Source: Prillingera fragicola (taxonomy: Eukaryota; Basidiomycota; Tremellomycetes; Trichosporonales; Trichosporonaceae). Taken from it: a stretch of DNA of 64,000 bases. Under the pieces are notes generated by a model, which saw only the letters and a list, made by a program, of their open reading frames with translations, had not been told where the DNA came from and did no database searches. Positions 26,085 to 36,599 of this stretch are shown here, piece by piece (the first letter of the stretch is position 1; the number at the start of each line of letters is the position of its first letter). The translations under genes were made by a program, and so were the position numbers. The stretch lies in assembly GCA_002335605.1 (NCBI GenBank), contig BEDY01000010.1, positions 248,001 to 312,000 on the forward strand, written 5' to 3'.

Positions 26085-27467
26085 ATGACTGCCTCGTGCT
26101 CGACGCACCCGCGCTACATTGACAATGGCTACGTCCAGCTCGTCTCGGTCATTGGCAACGGCGCCTACGGTGTCGTCTTCTACGCGCTCGACCACCGGTA
26201 TGGACGTCCCATCAAGCGCGCCGTCAAGCAGTTGAGACGCCACGGCATCGACGAGCGGCAGCGCCGCTTCCAGATGCGTGAGATTTCTCTGCATCGCCGC
26301 GCCTCTCGCCATCACTCGATCATTCACATGGACCGGTTGATCGAGGAGCCCGACGCCGTCTACGTCGTCATGGACTACGGCGACGAGGGCGACCTGTTTG
26401 CCATGATTACAGAGAAGCAGAGGGTGAGTACCTACAGTGCGCAGATCATTTGGCCGATCCTGCGCACAGACCTCGCCGTCGATCACCAGTGACTAACCAC
26501 CCTGCAGTATGCCGGCGACAACGACCTCATCCGCTCCGTCTTTCTCCAGATCCTCGACGGTGTCGACTGGCTGCACCAGCTCGGCATTGCCCACCGCGAC
26601 GTCAAGCCCGAGAACATTGTGTGCTCGGCCGACGGCACGCGTGTGCGCATTGTCGACTTTGGCCTCGCCACCTCTGAGCCTACCTCGAGCGAGTTTGGAT
26701 GTGGAAGCACATTCTACATCGCTCCAGAGTGTCTTGGCGAGTGGTCGTCGACTGCCACCTCGTACCCCACTCGCTCGGCCGACGTGTGGTCGCTTGGTGT
26801 CATTCTCGTCAACCTCGTCTGCGGCCGGAACCCATGGCGCTGTGCGTCCCCGACCGACGAGTCCTTTGCCGCGTTCCTGCAGAACCCCAACTTCCTTCGC
26901 CGCATCCTCCCCATCTCGCACGACTGCCTCAACATTCTTGCCCAAATCTTCACTCTCGACCCCGAGCAACGCATCACCCCGGACCGTCTCCGCGAGCTCA
27001 TCCTCGACATTGAGTCATTTACCGACGACGCCCACGTCCCCTCGTGCCGTCGTGCGGCCGCGGCCGCCAGTGTCCCTCCTCCCGCGCCCATCGCTGCTGT
27101 GCCCGTTCACGTGCCCGCACACTATGTCGATGACGAGGACGACTACTACAGCGTGCCCTCGCCCGATGCCGAGCCAGTGTTCTCGTTTGACGACCCCGAG
27201 CTCGACGACGGCTGCCTGCTCGACGAGCCCCCGTCATTGCGCGAGGACTCTGGGTCGCCCCAGCCCCAGCGCTCGAGCTCTGGCTCGAGCGACGGACCGT
27301 TCCCGCCCACCCCGCGCCTCGACACGACCGGCGTGCACACGCCGCACGTCGCCTCGGTATCGTCGCTCACTGCACCCTACGTCGAGGCTGCACTTGCCGC
27401 CAACGCTCAGCGCAAGCCCTCACGCCACAGCCCCGTCCCCTTTGCTACGCCTGCCATGTTCCTTTAA
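26085..27467 (+). CDS. Ser/Thr protein kinase, Ran1/Vhs1-like
   Basis: Two exons, 26085-26423 and 26508-27467, are separated by an 84-nt intron and encode 432 residues. The kinase domain spans about 17-290. It has the glycine loop GNGAYG (24-29), catalytic lysine K48 in AVKQL, the catalytic loop HRDVKPEN (D144), DFG at 163-165 and APE at 185-187, so it should be active. The opening YVQLVSVIGNGAYGVVF resembles fission yeast Ran1/Pat1 and budding yeast Vhs1/Sks1, which link nutrient state to cell cycle and meiosis. That subfamily placement is by recall. The C-terminal 130 residues are Ser/Pro/Asp-rich and probably disordered. The start codon follows a long C/T-rich leader. The gene stands alone between two large intergenic gaps. 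Confidence 0.87.
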
Positions 27468-29865
27468 CGTCTGCGACGCTACACATTTTGTCCGCTCCAT
27501 CTCTCTTGTTTTGCTCATTTTTGGTCCTTTGTGGTTTCCAACAACACCCAACCCCATCTCAACAAATCAATTCCAACCATTATCCATCCCGCTGCGAGCC
27601 CCGGCAATGGAGCCTCGCAGCCTAGTTGTACGATTACGAAAGAAAACCCCTCGCACGACGAGCGGTTGTAGCTAGCAGTTTGCAGTAGATTTCATTGACA
27701 TGCATGTACCACTTTCTCCTCTTGCAACTGCCCATCCGACGTTGCAGCAGTGCCCAAGCCATTCCAACGGTCATGACCTCCTGATCCCCGGCCTCCCTGT
27801 CAAATGACTGCACTGCGGGGCGATCAAGCTCATGACCATGGCATGCATACCAACGAGATCTGCTGTACCGATCGGTCAATCTGCCTGCCTGCCCCATCAC
27901 ATTGCCCGGCCGGCGCATGTGCCCATACCTCCTGTGCAGGGGGGTACGTACACCCCGCCGTCATGTGACTCCTGCTCGTTCTCAACATCATGCTCTGCAG
28001 CAGCGGCTCAGGCACTGCCCAACCCAAATCTGCTCGCATTCCCTTCACCCTGCTCCCCCACCCACGGGCAAGCGCACGCTCGACGACGCCACAGCAGCAC
28101 AACTCGTGATCAAGGTAGTGCCACCCACTAGACCTCGCTCGAATGGAAGCGTCCTCAGCCCATCGTCCTGGGCTTGGGAGTCGTGGGAGTGGGCGGAGCA
28201 TTATCCACCTCGTTTGCCGGCTTTTGTCGGTGGCGGGGTATGCGGCTGCGTCGTCGGTCGTCGTTGTCGTGCTTGGAATGCATTGCATTGTTCCGCGGAT
28301 ACGTGCGGCAGAGGTGGGTTGGTGCTAGTTGCGCCACTGCTGTCTGCATTGTGGCATGAGCCTTGGTGGCGGGTGTCTGGATGCTGGCCTGGATGCGGCT
28401 GCGGGCTACGGGCTGCGCATCTGACTGCGTCTCCCCGCTTGCGCTGCTGCGTCTGCTGCTGCTCAGGACGGCTGTGCTCCGAGCTGCCTAGTCCATCGAC
28501 TTGTAGTAGTCCCCGCAGCGTCACGTCTCGGAGCGTGACAGTCATGACGGCAGGGTCCTACTTGCGATGCTGAGGTGAGCATTCACCGACCGTCTTTGCC
28601 TTGGAGTCGTGCATGTGTCTTCTAGTTATGCACACCTGTACACCTGCGTGCCAGAGTTCTCTGCTCGTCGCCCAACGGCACGCAAGAGTGACCCGTGAGC
28701 TTGGAAGCACCTAGGGAGGGAGCAATAGAGTTTAGGTAGCAAGGCCGGTAGATGACCTTCTCGGTTCAGGTGCAGCCCCAGTTGCTTCAGCATGCCAGTA
28801 GCCAGTCACCAGCAGCGTGCAGAGCAGCAGCAGCACGAGCAGCAGCAGGCGTCGTCGACGTTCAAGGCATGTGCAGGCACGGACAATGACGAGGGTGCGT
28901 GATTCTTGAGCATGACGGGCCAGGTACAAATGATCCCAAAATGGGTCTCTCCAATCGCGCACCCGACCGCAACAGCCTTGCCAGCAGGAGGGGACGAGCA
29001 GGAGAACGCAGGTGAAGCGCGCAGTGTTGGTAGAGCAGGAAGAGGAGATGAAGTGATGTTTCGTCAACGTAAGCCTGTTTCCTTGCCCCTGTGTCACATT
29101 AGCCACGGCAAGGTAACCTCAGCAGATGGCCATGCTCGCGTCTCTGCAGCTTACAGCTTACAGTCCATGCATGAGAACGTAGGTTGGACTTGAGCAGACC
29201 ACGTCAGGGCCAGCAGAAGCAGCAAGCAGGGGCAGTAAGCACAAAAAATGACCCTTCGGCGGTGCTGTAGCTCTCGCTACCGTCTGCGCGCTACGAGACT
29301 AGACGCGCAGCATCGGCAGCAGCATGCATCTCTTGTCAGTAAAGAGTCAGGGCCTACATGAGGTTGGAAGGTCTTTGCTCGCCGGAACAGGAAAAGGACG
29401 TGAGATGTGAGAGCAGCAGCAGTCGGAACGGGCAGTAGCACCGTCGTCGCCACCAACGCGACATCGGACTTCAGCAACCTCGGACTGACACCATCTGCAC
29501 CATCACCACCACCATCTAGCCTCTGCACGCCATTCACGCTGTGGTCATCAATATCAAGCCCGCTCTCTGCGACGCGAAACAGCACACTGCTGCGTACATT
29601 ACACTTCAAGCTCGGCGTACCTTTTGCTCCTCCCCGCTCACATCTCCTCTTTCTAGCACAGGAATCAAAAGCGCGTCTGCTTCCTTGTCAACAATTCCCT
29701 CCACCACCAACCATCCACATCGCAGCAGCATACGCCGAACGCCGCTCCCCATCGTAACCTTGTCTGACGCCAGAGCGCCACACTTCGGGGTCGTCTAGGC
29801 CAGCGACGCCGCGCGCGCCGACACCACTCGCCGTCGGTGCTGCCCCTTTCCTTCTCCGCGCCGCC
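27468..29865. other. Intergenic region, about 2.4 kb
   Basis: This lies between the kinase and the disordered-protein gene, both on the plus strand. A 223-codon plus-strand frame at 27902-28573 has no recognisable domain and an erratic Cys/Trp/Arg-rich composition typical of a chance frame. The 300 nt before 29866 are C-rich and probably hold the downstream leader. Nothing else was recognised. Confidence 0.5.
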
Positions 29866-32214
29866 ATGGCGCCGCTGTCCTTTTTCAAGAGCAGCGACAA
29901 GCTCAGCGACACGCGCAGCGAGCGCATCGCCTTTGACAGCCGGCCATCCACACCACTCCCGCCGAGCGCGAGCATCTCGGGCTCGCTATCGGCCGCAGCG
30001 TACGGCAACAACACCGCCGGGCCGAGCAGCGGCGCGGCACTCGCGCGCTCGACGTCGGCCGGCGGGACAACTGCCACGACAGACAGCCCCGGGCGGTACA
30101 ACCCTGCGCGGCTGCTGCGGCGCAAGGTCTCGCAGGCGAGCCACCGTGGACGCCGCGAAGAGGAGAGCGCACGGTACACGACGACGAGCTCGGCGGCGGG
30201 CGGAGCTGGCCTGGAGCGCCTCGACGCTACTCCACCGGATCGCAGTCCGCGCAACGGCAGCATCCACCACTTTGCCAACGTCACGGGCAGTCCGCGATCG
30301 GGCAGCGTGCACCACTTTCAGAGCACGAGCAGCCTCGCGCCGGCCATCCCGACGCAGAGCTCGGTGCGGTCCACGCGCTCTGTGAAATCGGGCAGGAGCG
30401 TGCTCTCTGACGGCGTCTTCGTGCCTCCCGAGCACGAAGTTGTTGTCATTCCCGCCGAACCGCGCGAGGTGCGCGAAGCAAGAGAAGCGCGTGAAGAGGC
30501 ACTGCGCGAACGAGAAGCACCTCAAGCGCGCGCACCCTCTGCAGCCTCCTTCCACCCCTTCCTGGCCTCGAGGCCAGTCACACCGCCCTCGCCGCCAGAA
30601 TACCCCACGCCGCTGTCCCCCCCGCGCCGCGTCCAGCGCTCCCCCATTCCCCCGTCCCTCGGCGGCCTGACGCCCCGCCCAGCGCAGCCCCAGTCGCCGC
30701 CGCCGCCACCACCCCTCGCCCTCCAGCCTAAACGCTCAGCGTCCCCCGCAGGCTCCATGTCAGGGAGCAGCGGCGCGGGCGACGGCCCCGGACCGAAATG
30801 GAGCGCCGACACGGCCGCCTGGCTAGCCCGCAAGCCGAGCACGCGCCGCCGCGCCGTCCCGCTGCACTCGAGCATGGACAGCGCAGGCAACAGCACCGAG
30901 GAGCTGCGCGACGCCCCGCGCCTCGGTGGAGCGATGCCGCCGCCTCCCCCGCCGCCGCCAAAGGCGCCCAAACGCAACGGACGGACGCAGAGCGGATCCT
31001 CGGCGAGGTCAAACTTTTCCGCCCTCTCGGCAAGGAGCAGCCACTCGGCCCTCAGCGCGTACAGCGCCAGCAGCGGGGACTCGCCGAGGATGCCCTCGCG
31101 CGCTGCCTTTGACGATGGCGCGGCTGAGGACGGCCCAGTGACGCCCCTGCCGTACACGCCCACGCTCGTGTCCCCCGTCGTCGCTGCGGCGCCAGCGACA
31201 CCCCTCACGCCGGTGCCAGTCACGCCAGTGACCCCGGTGGCACCGAGTGCGCGAGACATTGCGAGTGCGCGGGACAGCAACGCGTCGTCGTCCTCGGTGC
31301 ACACAGCGTACACGACCCCGCCGGCGGGGTCCGCGTCTGGCTCGCCGCGCGCCCAGCGCCTGACCCCAGAACCCGAGATTCCCAAGGGCTACGCGGTCGA
31401 AGTCAACTGCGTGACCGGCGACGACTGCGTGCGGTGGGAAGTGGTCCTCCGGCGCGTAGACCAGGGGACCAACTCGCCTGGCTCGGCCAACGCTACGCCA
31501 AACGGTCCCACCGCGCCGACGGCACCGACGGGCCACCCGATCCCTCTCGCGCCAGGCGAGCAGAGTGCGACAGCACCGACCGCCGCCTCGAGCGTCAACC
31601 TCTCGCTGTCGCTGGACGTGGACTCGCCAACGGGCAAGCTCGTCTTCGTCTCCCTGCCCGACGCCCACTCCACGCCCACCCGCACCCGGAGCCGCAGCTC
31701 GGTCTCCTCCCCGCGCGCCGCCCAGCGCACCTCCGCAGCGTCCCCGGACGCCTCCCCGCTCGCAAGCGTGTACGCGCCGTACGCCCACGTCCAGGCGCCG
31801 CACAACCCGCACGCCAGCGTCACCTTTGGCCCCGGCGGCGCACTCCCCTTTGCCGCCAACGGGTTTGCGTTCAGCGGCCTCTCAAACGGGCGCGCAGGCG
31901 ACGCCACCGCGTCCAGCACGGGGACGCACAGCCGCAACACGAGCTACGGCAGCACGACCTCCTTCCCCTCCGCCGCCGGGGAGCCCCTCTCGCCGCGCGC
32001 GGCGGCGTACAAGCGCCAAGGCCTCGTGTGGCCGGGAAGCAGCCAGGGGAGCCCGCCGTCGGGGGCCGGAGACGTGTTCGCCCCGCGCGGTGGGGGGGCG
32101 CGCCGGCTCGTCGCCGCTGCGGCCGAGGATGGGGGGTTGTATAGAAAGAGAGGCGGGGAGGAGGAGGGGCTCGAGACGAGCTGGGGGGAGATGCAGGAGA
32201 GGGACGGGTTTTAG
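29866..32214 (+). CDS. Long intrinsically disordered Ser/Pro-rich protein
   Basis: This is a single uninterrupted exon of 782 codons. The composition is Ser, Pro, Ala, Arg and Thr. It includes proline runs (near residues 278-285 and 363-370), SPRxGSxHHF motifs repeated near 130-150, a charged REAREAREEALRERE segment near 205-220 that may form a helix, and many SP/TP sites for proline-directed kinases. A short segment near 505-530 (PKGYAVEVNC to WEVVLRRVD) looks more ordered than the rest. No signal peptide or TM segment is seen. I do not recognise the family. Polyproline runs and a helical segment suggest a scaffold or cytoskeletal or polarity factor, but this is speculation. The start has an acceptable context (GCCGCCATGG). 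The ARMT1-like gene converges from the right, leaving 154 nt between stops. Confidence 0.72.
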   Translation: MAPLSFFKSSDKLSDTRSERIAFDSRPSTPLPPSASISGSLSAAAYGNNTAGPSSGAALARSTSAGGTTATTDSPGRYNPARLLRRKVSQASHRGRREEESARYTTTSSAAGGAGLERLDATPPDRSPRNGSIHHFANVTGSPRSGSVHHFQSTSSLAPAIPTQSSVRSTRSVKSGRSVLSDGVFVPPEHEVVVIPAEPREVREAREAREEALREREAPQARAPSAASFHPFLASRPVTPPSPPEYPTPLSPPRRVQRSPIPPSLGGLTPRPAQPQSPPPPPPLALQPKRSASPAGSMSGSSGAGDGPGPKWSADTAAWLARKPSTRRRAVPLHSSMDSAGNSTEELRDAPRLGGAMPPPPPPPPKAPKRNGRTQSGSSARSNFSALSARSSHSALSAYSASSGDSPRMPSRAAFDDGAAEDGPVTPLPYTPTLVSPVVAAAPATPLTPVPVTPVTPVAPSARDIASARDSNASSSSVHTAYTTPPAGSASGSPRAQRLTPEPEIPKGYAVEVNCVTGDDCVRWEVVLRRVDQGTNSPGSANATPNGPTAPTAPTGHPIPLAPGEQSATAPTAASSVNLSLSLDVDSPTGKLVFVSLPDAHSTPTRTRSRSSVSSPRAAQRTSAASPDASPLASVYAPYAHVQAPHNPHASVTFGPGGALPFAANGFAFSGLSNGRAGDATASSTGTHSRNTSYGSTTSFPSAAGEPLSPRAAAYKRQGLVWPGSSQGSPPSGAGDVFAPRGGGARRLVAAAAEDGGLYRKRGGEEEGLETSWGEMQERDGF

Positions 32215-32368
32215 TTTGGTTTTGTGTGTTTGAAAGAGAGAGTGGCCTGGTGCCGCGAGAGCTCGAGAGCTTGTACCCTGTCGCCTGGTGCCGGTGTACG
32301 CTTGTGATCTGTAGCAATGCATTGTACTTTTCTACTGGCGCTGACGAGTTGCCACAACGCCTAGACGC

Positions 32369-34035
32369 CTAAGCCGACCGGGGGCTGAACGAGACCACGG
32401 CATACTTCCCCGACGTCCTCCAGTCCTTGATCCCCTCGGCGTCGAGCCGCTCGGCACATCCCTCGGGGAGGCCGCAGATCGTGTCGGCCTTGTTGGTGCG
32501 GAGGCTCAGGACGTTGAAGTGCCCCGCGAGCGGGCCGAGGGCGTCGACGAACGGCGTGGTCGTGGGCCACTTTGCGTCGCCGATTAGTTTTCTATAACTG
32601 TTCCCCCGTCAGCGCAAACAGGCAAAGAGACATACTTCAAGTCGCCCTTGAACACGACGAGGTCCGACTTGGACAGCTCGGCGCACAGCCTCGGGTCCAC
32701 CGCCGGCAGGTCCTGGTAGGCGTACTGCGTCGTCCAAAAGTTTGCGGCTGGGACGTCGGCGCCGAGCTTGGTGTCGAGGGGGGTTGAGAGCTGGAAACGG
32801 CCAGAGTCGAGGTGGGACTGCCAGCGGGTCGCGAGCTGTGTGAGCGCGGCGGCGTTTTCAGACGTCACTGTTGTGTGCGAGGCGAAAAACTCGGTGTCGA
32901 GCAGCGAGGAGATGGCCCACGTAAAGTCGTAAGGGAGGACGTCCGAGACAAACCAGGGGATCGTCTTTGGGCTGCTGGTCAGTCGGGTCGACAAGTGGGC
33001 TTACTGGAAGACAACGCGGTCGACAAACGGCGTGCACGAGATGAGGAAATCGGCAAAGATCAGGTCGGTGTACAGTTCAAACCCGGCTGCATGTCAGTAA
33101 CCTCTTACACGCTGACCTCACCATTGTCGAGAACAATGTCGACGCGGCCGTTCTTGACCGTCTTGAGCAGCTCCCACGCCTTTGGCAGGTCGTTGCGCAG
33201 CAGCATCTCGGCCTGCTCGGCCTGCGCGGCCGCCCCGACGGCCTGCAGCTTTTGCAGGTCCTCATACTTCAAGTCGACCAGCAGCGACAGATCGGTGGCA
33301 TTGCCCCACAGATCAGCCTGCACCATCTCAAGGAACGCGACCTCGAGCGGGCTGTTGTCGGCCTCGTACCCCTCGGCGAGAGAGGCGCCCTTGTCGACAA
33401 AGCTGTTTAGTGCGCTCGCGAGATGCATGATCGCTCCCGAAGACGACTTGTACGTCTCCGCCTTGGATGCGAAAAAGGGGTCGTACTCTTTCCAGTGCTG
33501 CGTCAACGCAAAGTAGGACCGCAGCAGGCGGTACAGGTAGCACTCTGCCCAAAGCCACTCGGCGGTGAACCACCGCTTGTCCTCGTCATCCAGGGCGGCC
33601 AAGTCGTCGTTGTAGCATTTGCGGTTGGCGTTGCCGTCGTCAGGAATGGGCCTAAAGTTAGCTCTGGCGTCGCAAGGGAAACGCACTGGAGGACAGCGTT
33701 GCGGCCCATGTCATGCTTGAGCTTGCTCAGAGTCGAGATGATCTCCTTGCCCTCGGCGAGTTTCTCGGGCTGGTCGTCCCCGAGCTCGTGATTGACAGTG
33801 CTGACTGCCGAGACAATGTTGGTAAGAATCACTGGCCATCTGGGGATTAGTATGGGGTGAGCTGCGAGAGCTTACCGCTTGACGACAGTTGTGTAGCTGG
33901 CGAGTCAGTTTCGATGAAGAGGTGGGACACGTACGAGAAGCTGAGGTGTGAGCGCTGTTGTAGCTTTGAGAGTGCTTACCTCTCCTTGTCCCTTGGCGAG
34001 TATCGCTCGTATGGCAGCTTGAATAGCTCTGGCAT
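32369..34035 (-). CDS. ARMT1-type DUF89 metal-dependent phosphatase
   Basis: Eight exons on the minus strand (34035-33980, 33940-33935, 33896-33876, 33839-33687, 33651-33122, 33086-33005, 32971-32636, 32597-32369) yield 470 residues, the usual length of this family. Introns are 33-40 nt. DUF89 landmarks are clear: DNAGFELYTDL (metal and substrate site, formed across an intron), FHPKTIPWFVSDV, and KGDLNYRKLIGD, also formed across an intron. DUF89 family III enzymes, including human ARMT1 and the yeast orthologue, dephosphorylate sugar phosphates such as fructose-1-phosphate in metabolite damage control. A methyltransferase role was also claimed for ARMT1. Exon 2 is only 6 nt. The gene is divergent from TAH18 with 221 nt between start codons, so a shared promoter is likely. 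Confidence 0.92.
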
Positions 34036-34256
34036 GATTAGACTGAGAGTGTAGTAAAGCAAGAGAACAGCTGCCCCAAAGATGCCGGCGGCTCATGGCT
34101 CGATGAATGACTGCAGTGGAGCCCCACACTCGCCCAAAAGTCAAGAACGACTCGGAATCCAACGGCCGACGACGACATGTTCTAGCATCTCACTCTCTTT
34201 TTCTTTCACAACAACAACAGCATACACACAGCCTTGCACACTCCAAGCAAGGCAGG
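34036..34256. promoter_or_regulatory. Divergent promoter region ARMT1-like / TAH18
   Basis: Only 221 nt separate the two start codons. It must carry both promoters and leaders. The TAH18 side is T/C-rich, then CA-rich (ACAACAACAACAG). An in-frame upstream ATG for TAH18 at 34107 was not chosen, because the extra residues look non-conserved. Confidence 0.5.
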
Positions 34257-36355
34257 ATGTCCAACCTAACACCCCAACCCCCCTCCCCAGCACTAACAGC
34301 CGCAAGCGCCATCGACCCACAACATGTCCTCATCCTGTACGCCTCCGAGACAGGCAACGCGCAGGACATTGCAGAGCGCGTAGGCCGGGCATTCCGCGCC
34401 GCACACCGCAAAGCAGTCGTCTTGAGCATGGACGCGTACGATATCGCCGATCTCCCTCACGAGGCGCTACTGGTGCTCGTCACGAGCACGCATGGACGCG
34501 GAGATCCGCCTCCGGCCATGCGCGAGCTGTGGGGCAAGCTGATCCGGCAGGGGTTGCCGCACGATATTCTCGAGGGTGAGTAGCGCATGCGCGCCTCCCT
34601 GCAGCATTTACTGATGGCCCTAGACGTCCACTACGCAATCTACGGCCTGGGCGATACATCCTACGAACGATTCTGCTACGCGGGCAAAATGCTAGCACGC
34701 CGCATGGACAGCCTCGGCGCAACACCGCTGCTAGAGCCAGCATGGGGCGACGAGCGTGCGCCGGACGGGTATGAAGAGTCGTTTGGGCCGTGGTTGAAGC
34801 GCTGTGTGGAGACCATCGCGCCGTACCTCCCGGGACCGTCTACGACGCCGTTGGCCAACACCGAGCTGCCGCCCCCGATATACGAGTTGCAGCCGGTCGT
34901 GGGGTCGCCTAGTGGTGCGCTTGGGAGGTTGACGCTGGACGAGCCGAATGGCGACGCCAAAGCCACCGAAGCGGCAGGCTCGACCGGCCCGCACGCGAGC
35001 TACTGCCCGCCAGGCTGGGTGTGGTCCACGCTGAAGCGCACGCGACGCGCGACGGCGGACGACTGGTTCCAGGATGTGCGCGAGTATGACTTGACCCTTG
35101 ACGAGCCCGACGCCTACCCTCCCGGAGCGGTGTGCGCGCTCCATCCCCGCAACAGCGATGCGGACGTTGCGCAGTTCCTCGAGAGTAACAAGCTCGAGGA
35201 CAAGGCTGACGAGGTGTTTGAGATCAAGTCTGAGCGACCGTTGCCAGAGCACCTCCCCGGTGGGCCTACGACGCTGCGTGCGCTCCTGACATGGCATCTG
35301 GATCTGCGGCAGGCGCCGCGGCAGAGTATGTTCGAATGGCTTCGCCGCCTGAGCAGCGACGAACGCGAAGCCGAGCGGCTAGACGAGTTTCTCGCGGATC
35401 CAGACGAGATCCACGACTATGCGACCAGGCCGAAGCGCACCATCCTCGAGACGCTGGCCGATTTCCGCGCAACGACCATCCCGTTCGCATATGTGCTCGA
35501 GATTCTGCCCCCGATTCGCCGCAGGCAGTTTAGCATTGCTAGCGACTCGGGGGCCCACCCGGGAGAGGTCCAGCTCCTCGTCGCCCTGGTAGAGTACAAG
35601 ACCAACCTGTCCGTGCCGCGCGAGGGGCTGTGTTCGGCGTGGCTCAAGACATTGCAGGAAGGTGTGTTTTGCGAGTGCTACTACACACAACGCTGACAAT
35701 GACAGGCGCCCGCATACCGCTCCAGCTGCTACCGCCGACACTGTTCCTCCCTGCCCCCGACGTGCCAGTCATACTTGTTGGGCCTGGGACGGGCGTGGCG
35801 CCGATGCGCGCGTTCCTCGAGGCGCGCGTCGCGCAGGGGGCGATCACGAGTGAGTCCCATTCTGCGAGCGCAGCGCTACCCCATAGCAAATCGCTGACAA
35901 CTAGACACGGCCCTGTACTTTGGCTGCCGCTGCCGCACAGCTGATGCGTATTTCGCCGACGACTGGCAAAAGTACACCGACATGGGCGCGATTGTACGCG
36001 TGGCATACTCTCGGGATGGGCCTGACAAGGTCTATGTCCAGGACCTGATACGGGAGGACGCGGCGAGGGTGTGCGAGTGGGTCACCAAGGCTGAGGGCCA
36101 TGTTTATGTCTGCGGGTGAGTGCTGGTGGTGTCGTCGAGTGTCACCCCGGCTAAATAGTATACCCGGACCAAAGCTAATGATTCAGGTCATCCAATGCAA
36201 TGCCTCGTCAAGTACGCGCCGCCATTGCCTGGTGCATCAGCGACAAGGGAGCGGGCGAGCTGCAGCTCGGAGAGGATGAAGACGAGCCTGGCACTGCAGA
36301 GGTGTATGTAGATGGCATGTTTGATAGTGGACGAGGAGGAGAAGAGTCGTGGTAG
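34257..36355 (+). CDS. TAH18: NADPH-dependent diflavin oxidoreductase (Tah18/NDOR1)
   Basis: Five exons (34257-34575, 34624-35661, 35706-35849, 35905-36115, 36187-36355) encode 626 residues, the normal family length. An N-terminal flavodoxin domain has the FMN loop YASETGNAQDIAE (about 24-36) and STHGRGDPPP. The FAD domain has RRRQFSIASD. The NADPH domain has GPGTGVAPMRAF, LYFGCRCRTAD and CGSSNAMP. The chain ends in ESW, and a C-terminal aromatic is usual in this group. Tah18 passes electrons from NADPH to Dre2 (anamorsin) in cytosolic Fe-S cluster assembly, and supports diferric-tyrosyl cofactor formation in ribonucleotide reductase. Introns are 44-71 nt. The FAD-domain region is slightly divergent, but all cofactor motifs are present. 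Confidence 0.94.
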
Positions 36356-36599
36356 ACAAGTGCTGTTGCTAGATGAAAACAAAAAATCATCACGTACAAG
36401 TTCAACCTCCACAAACGTCATCTCTCACATCTACTCTTCCCGTTGCTCGTTTCACACACAGGCTTGCATCTCTCTCTCCATCTGCTTCTTCAGCTTTATA
36501 CCACACACACATCGCATCTGTACAACACCCCAATCCTCCTCCTCGCCACTCCATCGCATTTTCCCCCCCTCATTGACTCTACGCGACGACCTAGCCACC
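36356..36599. other. Short intergenic leader region
   Basis: About 240 nt between the TAH18 stop and the esterase start. It is C/T- and CA-rich (for example CCACACACACATCGCATC near 36501) and ends with CCACCATGG, a near-ideal start context for the esterase. Confidence 0.5.

Noticed and set aside
27902..28573. 223-codon plus-strand frame between the kinase and the disordered protein
   Set aside because: Cys/Trp/Arg-rich composition without domains and overlapping frames on both strands suggest a chance frame.
34107..34256. Upstream in-frame ATG for TAH18
   Set aside because: It would add 50 Gln/His/Ser-rich residues before the flavodoxin domain; the ATG at 34257 gives the normal family length.
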